Positions 1 through 12,000 of a DNA stretch of 64,000 nucleotides are shown piece after piece. The position numbers and the translations under genes are program-made. The DNA comes from Novosphingobium sp. AAP83. GTDB taxonomy: Bacteria > Pseudomonadota > Alphaproteobacteria > Sphingomonadales > Sphingomonadaceae. The stretch is from assembly GCF_001295795.1 (NCBI RefSeq), contig NZ_LJHY01000022.1:186001-250000 (forward strand). The letters are read 5' to 3'. A model generated the notes under the pieces. The model did no database searches. It was not told the DNA's origin and saw nothing but the letters and a program-made list of their open reading frames with translations. Numbering within the stretch: position 1 is the stretch's first letter; each line of letters begins with the position of its first letter.

Positions 1-3000
1 ACCGGATCGCTGGAAGCGGTGCAAGACGGTGCCGACACGCTGATCAAACTTGGTGGTTATCAAACCATCGTGCGGTTGCAAAATGTGAACGTCAACACGC
101 TCACGTCGGCAAATATAGACCTTGGCTATCAAATCGTTGGCGATCCCCAGACCATCACCGGAACGCGAAACGCGGACAATATCTATGGCAGTTTCGGGCC
201 TGACACCGTCGAGGCTCTCGGCGGTTCGGACTTTGTTTTTGGGCGCGCGGCCAATGACTTTATCGAGGGCGGTCTTGGCGATGACCGCCTTTATGGCGAG
301 AACGGTAATGACACGCTCCACGGCGGAGACGAAGGCGTCTATGTCAGCACCGATCCGGTTGATCTGGCAGGTTACTTCGGCCCCCTGACGAATGCATTGG
401 TCAATGGTCTGGGCGGTGCGGCCGGGTTTGGTGAGGCCAACCTCGGGCGGTTTGATTTTCGCGCCAGCAACCTTTCGTTCCCGGCAAACTTCACGGCGGC
501 CGATTGGCAATTTGCCGGAAACCAAAGCAGCAATTTCGAGATCCATCTTGATGGCTCGATCTATTTCAACGGATTGTCGATCAATCTGCTTCCGGCAAAC
601 CTTGATACACGCGCGACTACCATGACCGCCAGCCCCGGCGGAAACAGCACCGGCAGCAATCATGTCTGGTACGATTTCGATGCCGTCAACCAGACGATTA
701 CCATAACCTGGGATGATGTTGGCCGTAACACACAAGGCGTGGTGCCGGTTGCGGCGCAAGTCCAGATCAAGGCCTTGGGTGGCGGTGATTTTGACGTTGT
801 CATGCGATACGAGGCCCAAGGCTTCGCACTTGGCACCCCGTCTATCTCGCTTGCAGGCGTGCCCTATTTTCTGTCCGGAAATACAAACCTGCCAACAAGG
901 CTTGGTAACACCGGCACGCCCGGGGTTTGGGCTGTTCAGATCCGTGGCAGCGAACTGAATGGCTTTACCAGTAACGGTGACGGCAATGACACAATGGATG
1001 GTGGCAGCGGCAATGACCAGCTTTACGGCGGGACCGGGCGCGACGTTATCTATGGTGGCGAGGGAAGCGACAGCATTTACGGCGGAGAGGGTAACGATAG
1101 CCTCTACGACAACAGCGGCGCTGGGGACAACGCGCTGTTTGGTGGGGCTGGAGAAGATTACCTTGCAGCTTCGGGCGGGGCGACCACGCTGGATGGTGGC
1201 ATCGGCAACGACACTCTCAGCTATTTTCTATATGGTGGCGATGCGGTTAGCGCGGGCGTGGCCGTGTTGCTTGGCGGCGATGGAAACGACAACATTGCCA
1301 CGCAAGGGGGCAATATCGAGGTTGCCGGCGGTGCCGGAAACGATGTCATCACAACATATGGCGGCAGCGGCACTTTGGATGGGGGCGAAGGTGACGATAC
1401 CTTCGAATATGTCGGCTATGGCAGTGGTCAGAGGACCTATACCGGCGGCACGGGCGCTGATGTTTACCGCTATAACGGGTTTGACTTTTCCAGCACGCCC
1501 GGTGGCGCGATTATCACAGACTTTGCCACCGGTGTTGGCGGAGACGTGCTCGATCTGAACTCAATTGGTAGTATTCCCAATTATACTTACGGTTCAAACC
1601 CGTTTGCCACAGGCCACATGCGGGTTGAACAGCAAGGCGACGATGTTGTCCTGCTTGGTGACTATGACGGTACCGATGGCACGGCGAACGGTTTCGTTGA
1701 ACTGGTGCGGTTCCAGAACAGGTTGCTTGCCGATTTCGTGGCTGCCAACTTCGGCGGTTTCAATCCGGATATAGATAGCTCGCTGACGATCGTTGGCACC
1801 GATGATCCTGACCAGATTGAAGGCAGCGCGTCGGGAGACACTTTAAGCGGCCTCGGTGGTAACGATACGATCTATGGCGGGAACGGCGCTGATCTTATCG
1901 ATGGCGGTGCCGGTGTGGATTACCTTGAAGGAGGTAGTGGCACCGACACCATCACGAGCGGTGCAGATGGCGCTACGGTCTATGGCGGTGAAGGTGACGA
2001 TACGATCACCGGCAGCGATGACTACGACCAGATTTATGGCGGAAGCGGCGCAGACCAGATCACGGCCGGAGCAACCGGCGATTATGTTGATGGTGGTGCC
2101 GGTGATGACGTGATCAATGGCGAGGAAGGCGACGATACGCTTTCTGGCGATGCATACTATGGCGATGGCGCCAACGGCAGCGATACGATTGACGGTGGAG
2201 CCGGTAATGACAGCATCACGCTCGACAGTTACTATTATGGAGGGAGCGGCGGTAACGACGTTGCCACAGGTGGAGCAGGCAATGACACCTTCCAGCTCCG
2301 TCCCTTCTATGTCGACAGCTCGTATGACAGTGGTTCCGATCAGGTTGATGGCGGCGAAGGTGATGATACCTTCCAGCAAGTAAGCTCTGGTCTTGGCGTG
2401 GCCACCCTGACCGGCGGTACCGGTGCCGACACTTATCAGATCGGTACATATTTGGGCCATACCGACATCGACATCATCACCGATTTCGTTGCAGGCGAGG
2501 GCGGGGACCGGATCGACTTTGGAACCTTGCCTTTTTACAGCCTGGCCGGGGACGCCAATCCTTTCACCAACGGCTATTTGCGCTTTGTTCAAGATGGCAC
2601 AGATGCGCTGTTCCAGTATGCATCTGGCGGAGCAGATTCAGAGGACGATTGGACTACTTTGCTGCGGCTGCAAGCCGTAGTTGCGACATCGCTGACCCGC
2701 GCCAACCTCGTCCAGAACTGGTCGCCCGATGGGACCGGCATCACGATCAATGATAGTGATGCGGGCAACAGCCTGATCGGCACAAACGATGACGACACCA
2801 TTTCCGGCAATGGCGGCAATGATGTGGTTTACGGTGAGGGCGGCGATGACCAGATCGATGGCGGTGCAGCTTATGACACGCTTTATGGCGGAAGCGGCAA
2901 CGACACCCTGAGCCTTGGCAATGACAGCAATGGCGGGGTGATCGGCGGCGGTGCTGGCAATGACGCACTGACCGGTAGCGAAGGCGGCGACGGGCTCTAT

Positions 3001-6000
3001 GGCGATGGTGGCCATGATACGATCAATGCGAGAGGCGGCGATGACACGATCTATGCCGGACCCGGTAACGACACTGTATTCGGCGGTGAAGGGGCGGACT
3101 CCATCTATGGCCAGGGCGGCGCTGGCGATGTCCTTCATGGCGATGGTGGCGATGATTTCATCGAAAATGCGCAAGGCGAGATTTATGGCGGTCTTGGTGC
3201 AGACCAGCTTTACCTGACCGGTAGCGGTGGCGGCATCGCAGATGGTGGCGATGGCGACGATACCTTCACATGGGTCACGCGTGGTGGTGGCTTTGCAGAT
3301 CGCTTCACCGGTGGAGCCGGTCGCGATACCTATCGGCCACACACGTATTCTTCGTCGAATACAGTGGACGTCATTACCGACTTTACCGGTGGTGCTGCGG
3401 GCGACATTCTCGATCTTGAGTATCTCGTCGCATCGCTGAGCAACTACACCAGCGGCACAAACCCGTTCGGCAGCGGCCACATGCGCTTTATCGCAGACGG
3501 CGCTGATACACTGTTGCAGATTGATCCCAATGGCGGCGGCAATAGCTGGAACACCGTGTTGCGGCTTGAAAATCTTGACCCTGCAACATTGGTACGGACC
3601 AATATTGCGCAGGCATTCTCGCCCAATGGCATTGATGGGCTGATCATCAACGATGGCGAAAGTGCGGCATCAATCTTCGGGTCAGCCGATGGCGATGTGA
3701 TCAGCGGCAACGGCGGCAACGATGTGATCTATGCGGCTGCTGGCAACGACACGATCTATGGCGGCGAAGGCAACGACGGCGTTTATGGCGAGCAGGGCGA
3801 TGACGCTCTGTTCGGCGGTTCTGGCAATGACACGTTCTCGGACACCGCTGGCGCGAACACCATGGATGGCGGTGAGGGCAACGATGTCTTCAACAATGTC
3901 GGCAGCGGAACGGGCATTGATACGCTGACCGGCGGCAGCGGGCGCGATAGCTATAACCTTGGCTGGACGCCGGGTGGCGCTGCTGACATCGTGACTGACT
4001 TTGCCACGGGCATCGGCGGGGATGTGCTCGACATCAGCTATGTCGGGGGGACTTATCTTGGCGGCAATAATCCGTTCCTGCGCGGATATTTGCGCCTGCA
4101 ACAAGACGGCGCGGACACGCTGCTGCAATACAACGCAGACGGGATCGGCGATGATTGGCAGAACGTGCTGCGGCTTGAAGCGACCGACGCGGGCAGTTTC
4201 CTGTACGATAACTTTGCGCCGCAATACGGGCCTGATGGCAGCGGTGCGCTGATCATCGGTTTGGTATCGGCCGACACCCTGTTCGGGACTGTCAGCAACG
4301 ACACGCTGGAGGGCCGCGAGGGCAACGACGGACTTTATAGCGGCGCTGGCAACGACACGATCTATGGCGGCGAAGGCAACGACGGCGTTTATGGCGAGCA
4401 GGGCGATGATGCGCTGTTCGGCGGTTCTGGCAATGACACGTTCTCGGACACCGCTGGCGCGAACATCATGGATGGCGGTGAGGGCAACGATGTCTTCAAC
4501 AATGTCGGCAGCGGAACGGGCATTGATACGCTGACCGGCGGCAGCGGGCGCGATAGCTATTATCTGAGCTGGAACGTTGGCAATGCAACCGACACCATTA
4601 CCGATTTTACTACAGGCCCGGGTGGCGACACGCTGCATTTGTCTGCGGTCCTGAGCCAGGCAGTTGGCTATTCTTCGGGCGATAACCCTTTCCTCACGGG
4701 TTATCTCGCGCTGGTGCAAGATGGCGCTGACGTGCAGCTTATGTTTGACCGCGATGGTGCGGGTGCCGGCGGCGCAGTGGCGTTGGTGCGCATGCTTGAT
4801 GTGTCGGTGGGCGATTTTACGCTCGACAGCTTTGAGCCCAGTTTTTCGCCCGGTGGTGAAGGCGTGGTGTTGGAAGGCTCTTCGATTGGCGAAGTGTTCC
4901 ACGGTTCGGCCTTGAACGACACCATATCGGGTCTTGGCGGTGCGGATGTGGTTTACGCCGGGTCCGGTGATGATGTGGTTGAGGGCGGGATTGGCCCGGA
5001 TCAACTGTTTGGCGGGCAAGGTGACGACAGCCTTTATGGCGGCGAGGGCAACGATACGATTGTCGATGTGCTGGGCGCGACAATAGCTTCGGGTGGTGAA
5101 GGCAATGACACGATCACCGTTGCTGGCGGTGAAGCACATGGCGATGAGGGTGACGACATCATCAACGCCAACGGTCCCGGCAACTATTACGGTGATGCCG
5201 GGCGCGATACGCTTTCAGGCTTTGGCACACTATTTGGCGGGGACGATAACGACATTGTGACGGTGAGCGCCGATGGTGCAAGCGGTTACGGCGATGCGGG
5301 CGACGATGATCTGCGCGGCGGCAGCGGTGCGCAATCGCTCTTCGGCGGCGACGGGGTGGATGCAATCCGTGGCGGATCTGGAAATGATCTGTTGTCTGGT
5401 GGTGGCGGTGATGATGATCTGAACGGCGAGGCTGGTAACGACACGCTGGGCGGCGGTTCAGGATATGACTCCGCCCGCTATTTCGGCAATCGCGCTGACT
5501 TTACCGTTACCGACAACGGCAATGGCAGCTTTACTATCACTGATACCCGCCCCGGCGCACCGCTGGGCAGCGATACGCTGCAAGGCGTGGAAATGCTGGT
5601 GTTCGATGATCAGGAGCTGCCGTTGGCGACGTTCAGCGGTTACACTTGGTATGGATCAAGTGCGGATGACAGCGTGCCCGGTACGGCGCTGTATATGCAG
5701 GCAGGTGCGATCATTCCGGGCAGTGAACCGGGCTTCGACATATCCAACCCGGTTACCGATTATGATTTGATGGGCGATGACACGATCAACGCTGGTCCCG
5801 GCTTTGACCGGATCGGCGGCGGCGGCGGCAATGACACCGTGATCGGTGCTGGCGGGCCGGACGCGCTCTATGGCAATACCGGCAATGACACACTTTTCGG
5901 CGAAGAAGGTGATGACGACCTGTTCGGCGGATCTGGCCTCGACACGATTTTCGGCGGGGAAGAAGACGACGTCATCTCGGGTGGCTTGCACAACGACACG

Positions 6001-9000
6001 CTTTATGGCGGCAATAACAACGACACGATAACCGACTTCGATGGCACCAATCTGATCCACGGTGATGCAGGGGCAGATGTGCTCGCAGGCTCGGGTGATC
6101 TCTATGGCGGGCTTGGCAATGATAGCCTGAACGCGATCGGCAGGGCTTTTGGCGGCGACGGCGACGATGCGGTTACCGGTTCGGGCGAATTGCGCGGCGA
6201 TGCAGGGAATGATTCCGTCAGCGGTTCGGGCTCGCTTTATGGCGATGCCGGAAACGATGTGCTGACCCCTTGGGGATCATCAACCGCCTTTGGCGGCGAT
6301 GGCAATGACAGCTTTGGCCAAACCCCGCTGACAGAAGGCGATGCCACGTACTTTGGTGGCGCAGGCGATGATACCATCTCGATCAGCGCTGGCAGTGACA
6401 TCGCCTTTGGTGACGCCGGGAACGATACGATCACTGCAAGCATGATCTCGGGCGATAATATCCTGAGCGGTGGTGCTGGTGAAGACCTGCTGACAGGTGG
6501 ATCTGGTAACGACACCATTGATGGCGGCTCGAATGACGACGTTGCCGTATATGCCCGCACGCGGGGTGATTTCACCGTCACGCAGAATGGCGCTGGCGGC
6601 TATACCGTGATCGACAATTACGGCGGTGAAGGACAGGACGCGGTATTCGACGTCGAGACTTTGCGCTTTACGGACGTTGATTTCCAGATTGCCGCCGGAA
6701 ACACGGGTCTGACGCTTGACGGGGATGCCGATGGCAACCTGATCAGCGGCACGCAGTTTGATGATATCGTCAATGGCGAAGGCGGCGATGACCAGATCGA
6801 AACCGGATCGGGCAATGACCGTATCTTTGGCGGGGCAGGCAATGACCAGATCGAGGCAGATGGCAGCGATGTGCCCGGCGTTGCGGGCGGTCCAGCCGGG
6901 ATCGGCAATGATGTGGTTTCAGGCGGCGACGGCGATGACGTTATCGCTGCTGGCGCAGGCTACGATTACGTAAGTGGCGATGCTGGGAATGATACCATCG
7001 ACGGCGGGGCTGGCGACGACCAGTTGTTTGGCAATGCGGGCGACGATGCGATCTATGGTGGCGCTGGCGCAGACCGGATCACGGATACACAAGGCACGAA
7101 CGAGATTGAAGGCGGCGCAGGCGCTGACGTGATCACAGGCAGTGGCGTGGTGCGCGGCGGTGATGATGATGACATCATCATTGGTGATGGCCAGTTGTTC
7201 GGCGATGCCGGGAACGACACCTTATCGGGTTCAGGCCAACTGGATGGCGGGGATGGCAATGATGATATCGCCACTCTCTATTCGGTGGCCTATGGCGGCG
7301 AAGGCAATGACACGATCCGGGGCTGGACCGGGTACTACTTCAGCTCGGGCAGTGAAACGCTTTACGGCGGTGGCGGTGATGACGCGATTAACGGTGGCAC
7401 GGGCGCTGATATCGTAGCCGGGGGTGCGGGTGATGATGACCTGATCGGGGCCGAGGGCAGCGACCAGATCTTTGGTGGCTCAGGCTATGACAAGGCCTAT
7501 TTTGCAGCAAATATCGGCGCATATACGTTTACCGATAACGGCGCAGGGCAGTTCGAATATCTGAGCGCCTCGTTCCGCATTACCGGCAATGCCAATGGTA
7601 CCGTAACCGTAACCGATCTGCGCGCCGGTTCACCGCTTGGTACAGACACGCTTTCGGGCATAGAGCTGTTCGTCTTCAATGATGAAGAACTGGCCAATCC
7701 TTATCCGACGACGCCCAACTTTGGCCTGAATCTGACGGGCACGCCGTTTGATGATATCCTGATCGGGGATTCGGGCAACGATACGATCACCGGCTTTGCT
7801 GGCAATGACCGTCTGTTTGGCGATGATGGCGATGACGTGCTTGTTGCAGGCATCGGCAACGATGTGCTGGATGGCGGTTCGGGCAATGACAGTTTGCGCG
7901 GCGATGAAGGAATCGACCACATCTATGCTGGCAGCGGCGCGGACACGATCTTTGGCGGCGCTGATGGCGATATCATCTTTGGTGGCCAAGGTTCCGACGT
8001 CATCTCGGGTGACGCTGGTGATGACCAGATCACCGACGAAATCGGCTACAACATCATCCACGGCAATGCCGGTAATGATTTTATCGTGGCTGATGGCGAA
8101 GTTTATGGCGATGCCGGAGCGGATAGCATCGGTCACTTCTACAACTATGCAGAAGGTTCGATTTACGGCGGGAGCGAAGATGATACGATCTTTGCCGCTG
8201 GCGTTCTAGCTTCAGGCGGAACGGGCAATGATACCATTTTGTCGGTTGCCGCGCTCACGCATGGTGATGAGGGCAATGACAGCATCAAGGGCAGCGGCGA
8301 ATTGCATGGCGATGACGGTGATGACACCGTTATGGTCTATGCAGGGGCGACCGGATTTGGCGATGCCGGCGATGATTATCTGCGAGGCTCGACGCTGTTT
8401 GATAACTCCGTAGATGGCGGCCAGACATTCTATGGCGGGGACGGCAACGACACCATACGCGGTGATCTGATCGTACTTGGCACAGGCGCGGCTGTCGGCA
8501 ACGGAGCTTATCCGTTCTCGCACAGTGGCGATGACACGATCGATGGTGGTGCGGATAGTGATACTGCGATCTATGCCGAGCGGCGCGATCGTTACACTGT
8601 GGTTCGCAATGCCGGGGGCGACCTCGAGGTTATCGCCAACTTCACTTCTGAAGGCACAGATACGCTCACCAGCATTGAAACGCTTGCGTTTGCTGACGGG
8701 TTCATCAGCGAAAGTGAGGCCGGACAGACCATCGCCGGGACCACCGGAGATGACACAACGGCGGGCACGCTGGCCGATGACGTGATTTCGGCTTTGACCG
8801 GTAATGACACCATCGCTGCGGGCACGGGCAACGACCATGTCTATGGTGGCGATGGCAACGATCTGATCGACGGCGCGCAGGGCAATGATGTGCTGTTGGG
8901 CGAGGGCGGTGCCGATACCATCGAGGGAGGCGCGGGTCTTGACCAGATCATCGGCGGGGCTGGCGACGATTCCCTTCTGGGCGGGGATGGCAACGATTAT

Positions 9001-12000
9001 ATCGCGGGCGGCGCTGGCGACGATCTGCTCGCAGGCGGCGCTGACAATGATGTGCTGATCGACGTTGAAGGCAACAACAGTCTCTATGGCGACGGCGGGC
9101 ATGACACGCTGTTGGGCAATGGACTGCTCTTTGGCGGCGAAGGTGACGATAGCCTTTCCGGTAGTGGCGATCTTTATGGCGGCGAAGGCGAAGACAGCCT
9201 GCACGGTTTTGGCAGACTGTACGGAGAGGGCGGCCATGACCGGTTGTCCGGCGGCTTTGAACTCTATGGCGGCGCAGGCGATGACAGTATCGTCGCGGAA
9301 GGCACGGCCATCGCTGACGGCGGGGATGGCGATGACTTCATCGTAGCCGATACCCAGAACGATGGTGATGGCACCTTTAGCGGCAACGCTGGCAACGACG
9401 CGCTTTATGGCGGGCTTGGCCAAGATGTGCTGAACGGGGACGACGGCAACGACACGCTTTATGGCGGGCAGGGCCATGACCGTTTGAGCGGAGGCAGCGG
9501 CGGTGACCAGTTCTATGGCGGCGGCGGCGGCGACAAGATCTATGGCGGCGGCCAGACCCAAGAGAGCCCTGATGTCGTTTTCTACAGCGGCAATCGCAAT
9601 GATTACACGATCGTTACAGTGGGCGGCAAAACGACCGTAACCGACAATCGTCCGGATGCGCCCGACGGCGTCGACACGCTTTTCGGGATTTACGATGTCC
9701 GGTTCCTCGATGCCGATTATGTGACCGCGCCCAATTATGGCGTTGAAGTGAACGGCACCGAAGGCAACGATGTGATCAACGATCACAGCGCGCCCAATCC
9801 GCCGCTGATCAATCTGGGTTCGGGCGATGATATCGTGCGCGGCAATGGCGGCGATGACTTGATAGAGGGTCTTGCCGGAAGTGACACACTCTATGGCGGT
9901 GAGGGCAGTGATACCATCAGCGGCGGCACCGAGGCAGATGCGATCTTCGGCGATGCGGGAGACGATTTGCTCAATGGCAATGATGGTGACGACGAGCTGA
10001 CCGGCGGCGCTGGTGCTGACGCTCTGTTTGGTGGGCAGGGCGAAGACGCGCTGTTCGGCGGCACGGAAAACGACAGCATTTATGGCGGCGGCGAGGATGA
10101 CTTGCTGATCGGTGACGATGGCGACGACATGCTCGACGGAGGTACTGAAAACGACTCTCTGATCGGCATGTCTGGCAATGATACCCTTGTCGGCGGCAGT
10201 GGTGACGACACGCTGGATGGTGGCATTGGCAATGACGTTCTCACCGACGCATCGGGTGCAAATGTGCTCGATGGCGGCGAAGGCAACGACACGATTATCG
10301 GCAGTGGCGATCTCTATGGCGGGCTTGGTGATGACAGCTTGAACGGTGTCGGCGGCAGCCAGAGCCTTTATGGCGGTCAGGGCAGTGACAGCTACATGAC
10401 CGGCGACGGCGATGACACCATCATTGATAGCGGCGATCCTGCCGATATTGACCGTGTTACCTATAGTGCGGCGCGCACAACCTTTACCGTGGCGCAAGAT
10501 GTTGACGGTCTGCGCATCGTTGATAATCGCGGCACGGGCGGGAACGATCTGGTTCAGGGCGTGGAAGAGTTTGCATTCCAGGCCGCGTTGCTTGTCAATG
10601 CCTCGCTTGGCGCAGGCCGGGTAACGGATCTTTCGGGCTCGCTTGTTGATGAGACGGTGCTGGTCACAATTCCGTTCGAGCAGCGGGTCACCGATGGCGA
10701 TGATATACTCGGCACGGGCACTGGCAATGATATCATTGACACCGGTGCGGGCAATGACCGCATTGACAGCTTTGAAGGCAATGACACCGTTCTGGCAGGC
10801 GAAGGTCATGACGTGGTCATGGCCGGAACCGGCAATGACTCGGTCGATGGCGGCGCAGGCGATGACCAGTTGTTTGGCGCAGACGGTAATGATGTCATTG
10901 ATGGCGGCGCTGGCTTTGACGAAATCTTCGGCGGCTTCGGCACGGATTCACTTTATGGCGGTGATGACAACGACACCATTCGTGGCGGTAACAATGACGA
11001 CGTGTTGTCTGGCGATGCCGGTGACGATGATTTGCGCGGAGAGCACGGCAATGACACGATCACAGGCGGAGCAGGCGCAGATGTGATCGTTGACGCAGAA
11101 GGCACTAACACGCTGGAAGGTGGTCTTGGCAACGATACGATCAGCGGCAGCGGCAGTCTTTACGGTGACGCAGACAACGACACGCTGTCGGGCAATGGCA
11201 ACCTCTATGGCGGTGCAGGTTCTGACAACCTCAACGGATCGGGCCTGCTTGACGGGGGTGATGATGATGATGTGATCATCGGCAGCAGCGGCGCGGACAC
11301 GATTGTTGGCGGCGCTGGCAACGACAACATTGCAACTGGTGGTGGCGCAGATGTTGTCGATGCAGGAACCGGTGATGATAACATCACAGGCGGCAACGGC
11401 ACGCAAAGCGTCGATGGCGGAACCGGCAATGACGTGTTCCACATTGCCGGATTGCGCTCACAATTCACCGTTACGTACGATGGTGTCGGCGGCTATATCG
11501 TGGTCGACAACTTCCCCGAAAACGGTGATTTTGGCACCGATTATCTGGTGGGCGTCGAAGCCATCCAGTTCTCCGACCAGTTGTTTACACTGAGCCCTAC
11601 GACAACAGGTGTGCTGTACAATGGCGACAACAATGCCAACACTTTCAACGGCGGTGTAGGCGTTGATATTGCCTATGGCGGTGGCGGCAATGACCGGCTG
11701 AATGGCAACGGCGGAAATGATCTGCTGTACGGGGATGGCGGAAACGACAGGCTCTTTGGCGGCGCGGACGATGACGCACTTGATGGCGGCGATGGCCTGG
11801 ACTTCCTCGATGGCGGCGTTGGTGCCGACACGATGATCGGTGGTTCCGGCAATGACCGGTTCGTTGTCGATAACCTTGGCGATCAGGTGATCGAAGATGT
11901 GGGCGAGGGCTTCGACGGGGTTCAGGTAACTCTTTCCAGCTATACGCTGGGTGCCAATCTTGAGCATCTGACATTTATCGGGTCAGGTAATTTTGCAGGA

